NCBI GenBank assembly: GCA_002082245.2
Contig: NBTC02000002.1
Coordinates: 310,001-374,000 of the forward strand
DNA from: Yersinia enterocolitica
Lineage (GTDB): Bacteria; Pseudomonadota; Gammaproteobacteria; Enterobacterales; Enterobacteriaceae
Length of the DNA: 64,000 bases
Direction: 5' to 3'
The number at the start of each line of letters is the position of its first letter. The stretch's first letter is position 1. A program made the position numbers and the translations under genes. Below are positions 18,102 to 26,608 of the stretch, in pieces. Under the pieces are notes generated by a model. The model did not search any database. It was not told where the DNA came from and saw only the letters and a list, made by a program, of their open reading frames with translations.

Positions 18102-19117
18102 GAGCGCTGCTCGGTCAAAAATTCACGCCACAGCGCAACCACTTTCTCCAGATCATGGCGGCTGATATTGAGGTGAGTAATCATTCGAGTTACCGGGCCT
18201 GCACTGATCAATATACCGCGTTCACGCATCCAAGGGCCAAGCTTGGCGGCAGCCTCGGCGGATTGCTTAATATACAGTACGTTGGTCTGCGCTCCGGGTG
18301 CTGCAATTTCGATATCCAATGCGCGCAGTTGCTGCTCTAGCCATATTGCATTGTCATGGTCATCTTTTAACCGGCTGACATTGTGCTCTAAGGCATACAA
18401 GCCTGCCGCGGCCAGAATACCCGCCTGACGCATACCGCCACCGGTCATTTTACGCCAGCGGCGGGCGCGTTGAATATACTCAGCACTGCCGCACAACAGG
18501 GAACCCACCGGTGTGCCCAACCCTTTTGAGAGGCAAATCGTCAGGGTATCGCAATACTGGCTGATCTCGCTTAGTGGCACATTTAAGGCGACGGCAGCAT
18601 TAAAAATACGTGCGCCATCGATATGCAGTGCCAGTTTCTTCTCTCGAGTCAGCGCCCAAGCTTGCTGTAAATAACGAAGAGGCAACACTTTGCCGCTATG
18701 GGTATTTTCCAAACTCAACAGCCGGGTCTGAGCAAAATGAATATCATCGGGTTTGATGGCTGCCAACACTTTATCCAGTGGCAGGGTACCGTCATCATTG
18801 GCTTCAATAGGTTGTGGCTGAATGCTACCAAGCACTGCCGCGCCACCAGCTTCATACAGATAGTTATGGGCTTTCTGACCGACAATATACTCTTCACCCC
18901 GCTGGCAGTGGGTTAATAGTGCCACCAGATTGGCCTGGGTGCCGGTTGGTAGGAACAGTGCCGCTTCCTTACCTGACAGGCTGGCGGCTTTAGCTTCCAA
19001 GGCATTAACCGTTGGGTCATCGCCATAGACATCATCACCCACTTCAGCGTTAGCCATCGCATTGCGCATTGCGGTGTCAGGTTGAGTTACTGTGTCACTA
19101 CGTAAATCGATCAGCAT
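18098..19117 (-). CDS. ltaE: Low-specificity L-threonine aldolase
   Basis: A 339-residue PLP enzyme that cleaves L-threonine and L-allo-threonine to glycine and acetaldehyde. The N-terminus [11 protein letters not shown], the active-site histidine region in [13 protein letters not shown] and [12 protein letters not shown], and the cofactor lysine at residue 198 ([12 protein letters not shown]) are all present. Fold-type I aminotransferase-like, normally a homotetramer in the cytoplasm. It provides an alternative glycine source. It is the first gene of an ltaE-ybjT pair. Confidence 0.95.
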   Translation of the reverse strand: MLIDLRSDTVTQPDTAMRNAMANAEVGDDVYGDDPTVNALEAKAASLSGKEAALFLPTGTQANLVALLTHCQRGEEYIVGQKAHNYLYEAGGAAVLGSIQPQPIEANDDGTLPLDKVLAAIKPDDIHFAQTRLLSLENTHSGKVLPLRYLQQAWALTREKKLALHIDGARIFNAAVALNVPLSEISQYCDTLTICLSKGLGTPVGSLLCGSAEYIQRARRWRKMTGGGMRQAGILAAAGLYALEHNVSRLKDDHDNAIWLEQQLRALDIEIAAPGAQTNVLYIKQSAEAAAKLGPWMRERGILISAGPVTRMITHLNISRHDLEKVVALWREFLTEQRS

Positions 19118-19269
19118 AATTTTCTCGCGGTCAGAATAAGAAGATATTCTTCATCATAGCCAGATTGATAAAACAAGAAAGGAGTGAAAGGTATTATTTA
19201 GCTATTTGGTGAGTAATATTTATCGTGATAACTGATAATTAATTCGAATTGGCATTATTGGCTGATTTA

Positions 19270-20202
19270 TTAGGATTTTTCTCGCTGGGCATAGACCAAA
19301 CACGAAGATGTATTAATTTCCTCCAGGCATTTGCCTTGTTTATCGGTAAAAAACCGCGTTTCCAGTTCGTGGGCATCAGCCTTATCCAATAATATGAAAC
19401 CGTATTGCTCCAGCAAGGTATCTATGCCGCGGGTAGTGATACCAAACGTCCACTCTTCGCCAATACTGCGCACACGTTCAACACTCTCTTTTGCGCCATA
19501 TTCCGGGTTGTGCTGGGGTAAGCCTTCTTCGTCGGTTAATACCGAGAGTTCCGTCAACAGATGAGCGTAAACAAAGTCGCAGATAATTTGGCTACCTTCA
19601 TTGCAGTAGTCACTTATGGCACTAAACAGTGTTTTTACCTGTTCTGGCTCGAGGTACATCAATAACCCCTCCAGCAGAAACAGGCATTTTTCACCCGCCT
19701 GTAACGGGATATCCGCCAGAATGTCCGCCAGACTTTGCAGATTAAAATCAAGGGGTAAAAAAGTTAGATTGGTAGGTGGGGTGATATCGCACTCACGGAG
19801 TTTCTCTATTTTAGATTGTTGCATGGCTGGATGGTCTATCTCATAAACCCGGCTATGTTGCAGTGCGTGATAGAAACGAATTGCTCTTGAATCAAAGCCC
19901 GCACCCAGAATAAATATTTTACTAAATCGACCCGCGGTTTTCTTAAATAGATCATCGATATACAAGGTTCTGGCGACAATATAAGGGTAAATTCCTGCCG
20001 GGGTAGCGATATGTAAACTATCATCGCCCAATAGAAAGGTTTTCTGCATCATAGAAAAGAATGAATGGAAGGTCTGGCTTAGAATAACCGCCACGTAATC
20101 ATCACTTTTAAAATAAGGCCGTTTATCACCGTATGACTTTGCCCGCAGTAAACAGGTTAATTCAGCCGTATCCGAAGTCCCTGATTTGGCTCTCTTTGAC
20201 AT
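19270..20202 (-). CDS. Class I SAM methyltransferase, LCMT/PPM1-like (COG3315)
   Basis: This 310-residue protein resembles leucine carboxyl methyltransferase-like enzymes. SAM motif I is FILGAGFDSRAIRF at residues 97-110. The acidic loop RVYEIDHP at 118-124 should bind the ribose, and FLLEGLLMYLEPEQVKTLF near 185-200 is the post-motif block of the family. No signal peptide or membrane segment is seen. In bacteria these enzymes often modify secondary metabolites or small acids, and the substrate cannot be told here. It sits alone between ltaE and poxB, adjacent genes in E. coli, so it is an accessory insertion. Base composition looks slightly more AT-rich than the neighbours. Confidence 0.85.
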   Translation of the reverse strand: MSKRAKSGTSDTAELTCLLRAKSYGDKRPYFKSDDYVAVILSQTFHSFFSMMQKTFLLGDDSLHIATPAGIYPYIVARTLYIDDLFKKTAGRFSKIFILGAGFDSRAIRFYHALQHSRVYEIDHPAMQQSKIEKLRECDITPPTNLTFLPLDFNLQSLADILADIPLQAGEKCLFLLEGLLMYLEPEQVKTLFSAISDYCNEGSQIICDFVYAHLLTELSVLTDEEGLPQHNPEYGAKESVERVRSIGEEWTFGITTRGIDTLLEQYGFILLDKADAHELETRFFTDKQGKCLEEINTSSCLVYAQREKS

Positions 20203-20397
20203 AATGACACCACCATAAATAAAGTTAGCGTGCTGCTTATATAGCTACTAACAATTATCCTGATAAATAATGGCAACCACTGATTAAAAGACAGTACGCC
20301 TCTATTTGCTATTTTGCTGGGTGACGAGTAAAAAATGTCGTTTATGACACATAAAATATAAGGATAATTTCTGTCTCAATCAGAAACTGGAGGGGGG

Positions 20398-20432
20398 AAA
20401 CAATGAAAGTGATTAAAAAACCACTTTCATTG
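20398..20432 (-). terminator. Terminator of poxB
   Basis: An 11-bp perfect stem (CAATGAAAGTG/CACTTTCATTG) with a 10-base loop lies 33 bp after the poxB stop on the reverse strand. It is followed by TTTCCCC, a short U-tract. Confidence 0.55.
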
Positions 20433-20464
20433 CTAATTATTCTGTTACCAGATGGCTTAGGGAA

Positions 20465-22186
20465 TCAGCGGAGCCAGTTGGTTTTTGCCAGCTCGACCAC
20501 CTCATCGCCACGGCCATTAATGATAGCCCTTAGCATGTAAAGGCTGAATCCTTTGGCTTGCTCAAATTTGATTTGTGGTGGCATCGACAGCTCTTGCTTG
20601 GCGGTGACCACATCGAGCAAAACCGGCCCCGGATGAGCGAAAGCACTCTCTAGTGCGGCATCTAATTCGGAGGCTTTCTCGACCCGAATCCCTTTGATAC
20701 CGGCGGCATTGGCAATGGCGGCAAAGTCTGGATTATGCAAGTCAGTGCCATCGGTCAGATAGCCACCGGCTTTCATCTCCATGGCGACAAACCCCAGAAC
20801 ACTGTTGTTAAACACCACAATTTTCACCGGCAGTTTTAATTGTGCCAGAGTGAGAAAATCCCCCATCAGCATGGTGAAACCACCGTCACCGCATAAGGCA
20901 ACCACTTGCCTGTCAGGGGCCGTTGCTTGCGCGCCAATGGCTTGTGGCATGGCATTGGCCATCGATCCATGGTTAAACGATCCCAGTAAACGCCGCTTAC
21001 CGTTCATTTCCAGATAGCGGGCCGCCCATACCGTCGGTGTGCCGACATCACAGGTGAATATTGCGTCATCAGTGGCATGGCGGCTAATCTGTTGTGCCAG
21101 ATATTGCGGGTGGATGGGTTGATTATCATTGGCGATCGCCAAACCATCCAGATCTTTACGGGTGGTACGGTAGTGCTCTAACGCTTTTTGCAAAAATGTG
21201 CTGTCACTTTTGACTTCTAGTTGTGGCAACAGCGCGCTAAGCGTGGTTTTGATATCGCCGACCAGCGCCATATTGACCGGGCAATGCGCACCAATACTGC
21301 CGGGGTTGATATCAATTTGGATGATATTGGCGTTGGTTGGATAGAATGCACGGTAGGGGAATTGTGTTCCCAGCAGAATCAGGGTATCGGCATTGAGCAT
21401 GGCATGATAACCGGAGGCAAAACCAATCAGCCCTGTCATGCCAACGCTGTAAGGGTTATCCCACTCAATATGTTCTTTCCCGCGTAGGGCATGTACTACC
21501 GGGGCTTGCAGCATTTCAGCTAACTTCACCACTTCATCGTGGGCGTCAGCACAGCCGCTACCACACATTAGCGTGATATTTTTCGCCTGATTAAGCGTTT
21601 GCGCCAAAATGTTCAACTCACTCATCAGCGGCTGAACTAGCGGTAATTTGGGTGTTTGCCACACGATGGCGGCATCTTCTGGTGCAGGTTGTAACGCCAC
21701 GTCACCTGGCAATACGATCACTGATACGCCGCGATTGAGGATAGCTTGACGCATGGCGATTTCCAGCACCCGTGGCAACTGTTCCGGGTTAGAAACCAGC
21801 TCACAATAGTGGCTGCATTCGCGAAACAGTTCTTGCGGATGGGTTTCCTGGAAATAACCACTGCCAATCTCACTGGAGGGAATATGTGCGGCAATAGCCA
21901 ATACGGGGACATGATTACGATGACAGTCAAACAGGCCATTAATCAAATGCAAATTACCCGGGCCACAGGAACCGGCACAGACTGCTAACTGCCCGGTGAG
22001 TTGTGCCTCAGCCCCGGCGGCAAAGGCGGCCACCTCTTCATGGCGAGTACCCAGCCATTCGATAGTGCCCATCCGATGCAGACTATCACTCAGGCCATTG
22101 AGTGAGTCGCCGGTTACACCCCATATTCGCTTAACACCTGCTTGTTCCAACGTTTTTGCGACCAGTGTTGCCACAGTTTGCTTCAT
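20465..22186 (-). CDS. poxB: Pyruvate dehydrogenase (quinone), pyruvate oxidase PoxB
   Basis: This 573-residue peripheral membrane flavoenzyme oxidises pyruvate to acetate and CO2 and passes electrons to ubiquinone. It uses ThDP and FAD. The N-terminal domain carries the catalytic glutamate region [16 protein letters not shown]. The ThDP motif [17 protein letters not shown]...NN lies near residues 430-460. The C-terminal ~20 residues form the amphipathic activation helix that binds lipid. Length is within one residue of E. coli PoxB. In E. coli it is RpoS-dependent and used in stationary phase. hcr lies about 100 bp upstream on the same strand. Confidence 0.96.
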   Translation of the reverse strand: MKQTVATLVAKTLEQAGVKRIWGVTGDSLNGLSDSLHRMGTIEWLGTRHEEVAAFAAGAEAQLTGQLAVCAGSCGPGNLHLINGLFDCHRNHVPVLAIAAHIPSSEIGSGYFQETHPQELFRECSHYCELVSNPEQLPRVLEIAMRQAILNRGVSVIVLPGDVALQPAPEDAAIVWQTPKLPLVQPLMSELNILAQTLNQAKNITLMCGSGCADAHDEVVKLAEMLQAPVVHALRGKEHIEWDNPYSVGMTGLIGFASGYHAMLNADTLILLGTQFPYRAFYPTNANIIQIDINPGSIGAHCPVNMALVGDIKTTLSALLPQLEVKSDSTFLQKALEHYRTTRKDLDGLAIANDNQPIHPQYLAQQISRHATDDAIFTCDVGTPTVWAARYLEMNGKRRLLGSFNHGSMANAMPQAIGAQATAPDRQVVALCGDGGFTMLMGDFLTLAQLKLPVKIVVFNNSVLGFVAMEMKAGGYLTDGTDLHNPDFAAIANAAGIKGIRVEKASELDAALESAFAHPGPVLLDVVTAKQELSMPPQIKFEQAKGFSLYMLRAIINGRGDEVVELAKTNWLR

Positions 22187-22287
22187 AGTTGTGTTCCCTC
22201 AAGGATTAATGGCGAGTCATTATTCTATGAGGTCAAAGTATGGCGCGTTTGGCAATAATTGCGCCATTAATGGAGGCTAATCGGCAT

Positions 22288-23328
22288 TCAGGCCAGTTGG
22301 ACATCACCTTGTAACTGGCAGCTACAAGCTAACACATAACCTTGAGCAATCTCTTCTGCTGTCAGCGTCATGGTGCTGCTGGTGGTATATTCGCCATGCA
22401 GAATACGGGTTTTACAAGAACCACAAACACCCGCGCGGCAGGCGGCCATCACCGGTACTTTGTGTTGTTCCAAGGCGAATAGCAGGGACGTACCCACCGG
22501 GACTTTAACACTGCGCAAAGGATGGCTGATGGTCATCGTCAATTCATTACCGCTATCGACAACGTCGTCACGGGTGCGGAACTGCTCTTTCTGGAAATGA
22601 TCTGCTGGAACTGATTGTTCGCGGCAATACTGCTCAACCCAATCCATATAGGGCGCGGGCCCACAAGTCATCACCCGGCGGTGGGCAATGTCAGGTGCTA
22701 CCTGTTGCATTATTTGTGCATTGATTCTACCTGCAACGAACCCATCGCTGGCCTCTGATTCAGCCATCAATGTGAGCTGTAATTGTTGTGGATAGCGCTG
22801 TAACAAGGCTTGCCAGCTAGCGGCAAAAATGACATCTGCTGGTGAGCGCACATTAAATATCACCCGGATATCTGCTTGTGCACGCCGTGCCAGTAAGTCA
22901 CGACACATCGACATCACGGGAGTGACACCACAGCCAGCAGCTAGCATCAGGTAGTGGTCATCATCAGCGTGAGCACAAGTAAAATCGCCCTGAGCATCGG
23001 AAAACCACAGGTAATCCCCCACCTTGACTTGCTGGGTCAACCAGCGAGATCCTTCCCCATCAGCTAAACAGCGCACGGTGAGCTGGATAAACGGACTTAA
23101 ACCGGGTGTCGAGGAAAGCGTATATGCCCGCAACGTTTCATCACTATTGCGAATGCTTACCAAGGCATATTGGCCCGGCAAATAAGGATAAAAATCGTGA
23201 TTAATTAACCGCAGGCTCCAGACATCGGGTGTTTCTTGCCAGATGGAATGAACTTGCATGCGGTTAGGGCACAGGGCGGTAGGACAGTCGGTTGGGATAA
23301 AATCAGCGGTTGGGATAAAATCAGTCAT
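22288..23328 (-). CDS. hcr: NADH oxidoreductase Hcr
   Basis: This 346-residue iron-sulfur flavoprotein reduces the hybrid cluster protein Hcp with NADH. It contains a ferredoxin-reductase-type FAD domain (RAYTLSSTPG), an NAD domain (LAAGCGVTPVMSMC and MTCGPAPYMDWVE) and a C-terminal [2Fe-2S] domain (ACRAGVCGSC plus a distal ACSC). The ATG at 23328 has GAGG before it. The N-terminus contains a duplicated hexapeptide (DFIPTA then DFIPTD) from an 18-bp tandem repeat, which makes it longer than E. coli Hcr (322). The gene is 120 bp downstream of hcp on the same strand. Confidence 0.94.
   Translation of the reverse strand: MTDFIPTADFIPTDCPTALCPNRMQVHSIWQETPDVWSLRLINHDFYPYLPGQYALVSIRNSDETLRAYTLSSTPGLSPFIQLTVRCLADGEGSRWLTQQVKVGDYLWFSDAQGDFTCAHADDDHYLMLAAGCGVTPVMSMCRDLLARRAQADIRVIFNVRSPADVIFAASWQALLQRYPQQLQLTLMAESEASDGFVAGRINAQIMQQVAPDIAHRRVMTCGPAPYMDWVEQYCREQSVPADHFQKEQFRTRDDVVDSGNELTMTISHPLRSVKVPVGTSLLFALEQHKVPVMAACRAGVCGSCKTRILHGEYTTSSTMTLTAEEIAQGYVLACSCQLQGDVQLA
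23289..23324. repeat. 18-bp tandem duplication in the start of hcr
   Basis: CGGTTGGGATAAAATCAG occurs twice in direct succession, 23289-23306 and 23307-23324. It is a multiple of three, so copy number changes would not shift the frame. Confidence 0.9.
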
Positions 23329-23448
23329 CAAAACCTCACAACGAATCAGGTCATTTTCGGGCAAAAAGCCATTAATAGTGCCCGACCAGTGGCAATAAAC
23401 CACTCTGGCCGGGCAATGTGCCATTACTTAATGAGCCAAAATATTGAC

Positions 23449-25101
23449 TTAACTCCCCAAAATCGCACTCATATCTTGCTCTACGGTGGTAATAGGACGC
23501 ATACCAAATTTCTCGTAGAGGATGGCCATCAGGTTGTCAGTCAGGAAACCTGGCGCGGTCGGGCCGGTATAAATATTTTTGACACCCAATGACAACAGGG
23601 TCAGGAGAATGACAATGGCTTTCTGTTCAAACCATGACAGTACCAGACTGAGTGGCAGGTCATTGACGGTACAACCCAGTTTTTCTGATAATTTAACCGC
23701 CAGCATGATGGCGGAGTAAGCATCATTACACTGGCCGACATCCAGCAGGCGTGGCAAGCCTTCCAAGGTACCAAAATCCAGTTTGTTGAAGCGATATTTG
23801 CCGCAAGCCAGTGTCATGATGATGCAATCTTGTGGCACACTGCGGGCAAAATCAGTGAAATAGCTACGTTCTGTACGGCTACCGTCACATCCCCCGACCA
23901 GGAATACATGACGCAGCTTTTTAGTGGCGACCAAATCAATAACGGTATCTGCCGCATTCAACAAGGTCTGGCGGCCAAAACCGACAGTAATCAAGTGTTC
24001 CAGCTCATTATACGGGAAGCCAGCCATCCCCAATGCCTGTTCAATGACGCGGGTGAAATCTTCCCCATCCAGGTGATTAACACCCGGCCAGCCAACAATA
24101 CTGCGGGTCCAGATACGATCACCGTAATTGCCTACGTTCGGGTCAATGATACAGTTAGATGTCATTAGGATCGGACCGGGGAATTTGGCGAATTCGGTCT
24201 GCTGATTCTGCCAGCCACTGCCATAGTTACCCACCAGATGTGGATAGCGTTTTAACTCAGGGTAGCCGTGAGCAGGCAGCATTTCACCGTGGGTATAAAT
24301 ATTAACGCCGGTTCCCTGAGTTTGCTCCAACAGCATTTGTAAGTCTTTGAGATCATGACCGGAGATCAAGATAGCTTTACCGGCAACCGGGCGCACATTC
24401 ACCGACGTTGGCTGTGGATCGCCATAGGCTTGGGTTTCGCCGTGGTCCAAAATGGCCATCACATTGAAGTTCATTTTGCCAATACCCATTGCATTATTCA
24501 GTAGCGTGTCGACATCACGCGGTTGGGTACCCAACCAGGCCATATAAGCATGATAATCAGCATAAATCTGCTCATCGAACTGCCCCAGGACATGGGCATG
24601 TTCCATATAGGCCGCCGCCCCCTTCAGTCCATACAAGCACAGCATGCGCAAGCCGTGGATATCGTCACCGACGTCAGCTTTATCGTTGTTTAGCGCAAAT
24701 TGCAGCGATTGTTGTTGCAGGGTAGGGATATCGTCGGACAGTAGTTGTAGCTCAGCCAGTGGGTGATCAACCGTGATAGTGCTATCAAGCAAGCGGCAAC
24801 GAATGGCCAGTGATTGGCGCAATAAGATGGCTTCTTTCGCGTAACCGACGATTCTGTCTGAGTCGAAATTCACATTGGTCAGGGTCGAGAAAAAAGCTCT
24901 GGGTGCAAAGCTATCAATCTGATGATCGATAATACCAAGTTCGCGGGCGGTCAATGCCCATGCGGAAAGCCCTTGCAGTACAGCAACTAATAGGTCTTGT
25001 AAATCAGAGGTTTCGGCGGTTTTTCCGCACATCCCCTGCGCGTAAGAGCAGCCGTTACCCGCAGGTGTTCGGATAGTTTGTTCACATTGCACACAGAACA
25101 T
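23449..25101 (-). CDS. hcp: Hybrid cluster protein Hcp
   Basis: This 550-residue cytoplasmic enzyme is a high-affinity nitric oxide reductase and protein S-nitrosylase in E. coli; a hydroxylamine reductase activity is also known. N-terminal cysteines at residues 3, 6, 18 and 25 (C-x2-C-x11-C-x6-C) bind a [2Fe-2S] cluster, the enterobacterial class. Downstream cysteines in [29 protein letters not shown] and [11 protein letters not shown] build the hybrid Fe-S-O cluster. It forms an operon with its reductase hcr. NsrR-like and FNR-like sites lie upstream, as expected for nitrosative and anaerobic control. Confidence 0.96.
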   Translation of the reverse strand: MFCVQCEQTIRTPAGNGCSYAQGMCGKTAETSDLQDLLVAVLQGLSAWALTARELGIIDHQIDSFAPRAFFSTLTNVNFDSDRIVGYAKEAILLRQSLAIRCRLLDSTITVDHPLAELQLLSDDIPTLQQQSLQFALNNDKADVGDDIHGLRMLCLYGLKGAAAYMEHAHVLGQFDEQIYADYHAYMAWLGTQPRDVDTLLNNAMGIGKMNFNVMAILDHGETQAYGDPQPTSVNVRPVAGKAILISGHDLKDLQMLLEQTQGTGVNIYTHGEMLPAHGYPELKRYPHLVGNYGSGWQNQQTEFAKFPGPILMTSNCIIDPNVGNYGDRIWTRSIVGWPGVNHLDGEDFTRVIEQALGMAGFPYNELEHLITVGFGRQTLLNAADTVIDLVATKKLRHVFLVGGCDGSRTERSYFTDFARSVPQDCIIMTLACGKYRFNKLDFGTLEGLPRLLDVGQCNDAYSAIMLAVKLSEKLGCTVNDLPLSLVLSWFEQKAIVILLTLLSLGVKNIYTGPTAPGFLTDNLMAILYEKFGMRPITTVEQDMSAILGS

Positions 25102-25118
25102 AATTATTTTTCCTTTTA

Positions 25119-25141
25119 AAGTTGCATTTGTAATGCGTGTT
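25119..25141. promoter_or_regulatory. NsrR-type operator upstream of hcp (proximal)
   Basis: AAGTTGCATTT-G-TAATGCGTGTT matches the 11-1-11 NsrR consensus (AAGATGCATTT-n-AAATGCATCTT) at most positions. It lies 18-40 bp before the hcp start. NsrR represses hcp in E. coli until NO is present. Confidence 0.6.
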
Positions 25142-25170
25142 TAAAAGCATAGAGGTGCACCCGAGGTTTA

Positions 25171-25193
25171 AAAAGGCTTTTTTAATGCAACTT
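25171..25193. promoter_or_regulatory. Second NsrR-like site upstream of hcp (distal)
   Basis: The right half TAATGCAACTT is near-perfect and the left half AAAAGGCTTTT matches 8 of 11 positions. Its centre is 52 bp, about five helical turns, from that of the proximal site. Confidence 0.4.
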
Positions 25194-25202
25194 TCACTTG
25201 TT

Positions 25203-25216
25203 TTGATTTGGCGCAA
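25203..25216. promoter_or_regulatory. FNR-like site upstream of hcp
   Basis: TTGAT-TTGG-CGCAA has 8 of 10 consensus bases of TTGATnnnnATCAA. It is about 100 bp before the hcp start. E. coli hcp is activated by FNR from an upstream site. Confidence 0.4.
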
Positions 25217-25304
25217 CTTTTGCTGCGAATGAGAATTTATTCACTATTAGGTAGGAACAGCGCACAGTGAATCGGCTGATCCACGGCGCTGGGTAATAAA
25301 GTGA

Positions 25305-26201
25305 TTAAGAAAAGAAAGCGATCAATACCGGGGCCAGTAAGCTTAGCAAGAAACCGTGGACGATAGCGGCAGGGACCATCTCCAGCCCACCACTGCGCTG
25401 CAATACCGGCAAGGTGAAGTCCATAGAAGTGGCGCCACATAAGCCAAGCGCCGTGGAGCGGCTACTGCGGACTAAGGTTGGAATCAGCATGATGGCCACT
25501 AATTCACGCGCCAAATCGTTAAAGAATGCGGCACTACCAATTACTGGGCCGAACGCATCAGTCAGCAAAATACCAGACAGTGAATACCAACCAAAGCCAG
25601 AGGCCATCGCCAGCCCGGTTTTAACCGGCAAACCGATCAGTAGTGCAGCAAGCATACCACCGAGTAAGGCACTGATTGCTACCACAAATGCCACCATGGT
25701 GCCACGGCGGTTCAACACTATCTGGCGGAGTGTCATACCACTGTTACGCAATTGAATCCCCACTAAGAACAGCAGGAAAATCAGTGCCAACTCGCTGCCT
25801 TTGGCGGCAAACTGCAACCACTCCCATTGGCTTAGACCCAACAGGAAGCCAACAATGACTACGCCGCACAGTTTTAATGACTCTAGCGCCATATGCAGAC
25901 GTGAGGGTAATGCTTCCTGCCGATGAGTATTCTTCCACGGTATTTTGCGTTCGAGCAAAAACAGTGCGAGCAAATTGGCACAAAAAATACACAGAAAAAA
26001 GATGCCGGTGTACTGGAAAATGAGCAGCAGGTTAGCGCTGAGGTTTTCCAAAAAGGCCAAGCTGATCCCCATAAAAAATAAAATAACGTAAACCATCCAG
26101 CTTAATAAGCGGTTGATTAATTGAATTAATGGTTTGCGACTAAGTGGGATCAGATAACCAATAATTAACGGCAAAAGTATGATCAACAATCCTGAATACA
26201 C
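25305..26201 (-). CDS. lysO: LysO family lysine exporter
   Basis: This 298-residue inner-membrane protein (YbjE in E. coli, LysO) exports lysine and the antimetabolite thialysine. About eight hydrophobic helices are visible. Membrane-embedded acidic residues occur in LLTDAFGPVIGSAAFFNDLARELVA near residue 210-235; LysO needs two such aspartates. A conserved-looking SMDFTLPVLQRSGG loop follows near 255. Length matches E. coli (299). aqpZ, next to ybjE in E. coli, is not present. Confidence 0.9.
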   Translation of the reverse strand: MYSGLLIILLPLIIGYLIPLSRKPLIQLINRLLSWMVYVILFFMGISLAFLENLSANLLLIFQYTGIFFLCIFCANLLALFLLERKIPWKNTHRQEALPSRLHMALESLKLCGVVIVGFLLGLSQWEWLQFAAKGSELALIFLLFLVGIQLRNSGMTLRQIVLNRRGTMVAFVVAISALLGGMLAALLIGLPVKTGLAMASGFGWYSLSGILLTDAFGPVIGSAAFFNDLARELVAIMLIPTLVRSSRSTALGLCGATSMDFTLPVLQRSGGLEMVPAAIVHGFLLSLLAPVLIAFFS

Positions 26202-26608
26202 GAGTTATACCGTCCTATACCCTTCTTCATTGAGGTTACTGTGGTGTTAGCTGCACTTGCCCACCCGAATCACTTATCGATGTAAGCTCATCGGAATGAA
26301 TGAACCTACTTGAGACTCACCCTGTGAACGAGCATGAATGTTATGCAAATCGGTTCGAGACCGATTAATCATTCGTTTGTGGACTTGTTGTAACGCCAAT
26401 GACTTTGGTTATCATGAGCAGATGAATAATGAGCTGTGGCGCAATAAGCTATCTAAAATCAGCGGCAGAGTAAAGCAGTACGCACGGGCCGCGGCACTTG
26501 ACCCGTAAGGTTTTTTTGCGTCTGGCGTCAAGACAATCGACTATGATTGCTGAGTTAACAGTGTTATCTGTAGTATCAGTATGAATAAATTCGCACCGGA
26601 GGCGTAGC
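26202..26608. other. Divergent intergenic region lysO-ybjD
   Basis: Half of these 407 bp is the enlarged ERIC at 26216-26412. The remaining 196 bp should hold the ybjD promoter. GGAGG precedes the ybjD start. No small gene was recognised. Confidence 0.45.
26216..26412. repeat. ERIC element with about 70-bp internal insertion
   Basis: Begins TATACCC at 26216 and ends GGTTAT at 26412, 197 bp in total, 70 more than the 127-bp form. The core (ACCCGAATCACTTATC...GTAAGCTCATCGG) is intact. The extra DNA lies in the right half, about 26300-26385, and contains its own hairpin AATCGGT-TCGAG-ACCGATT (26348-26366). Confidence 0.8.
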
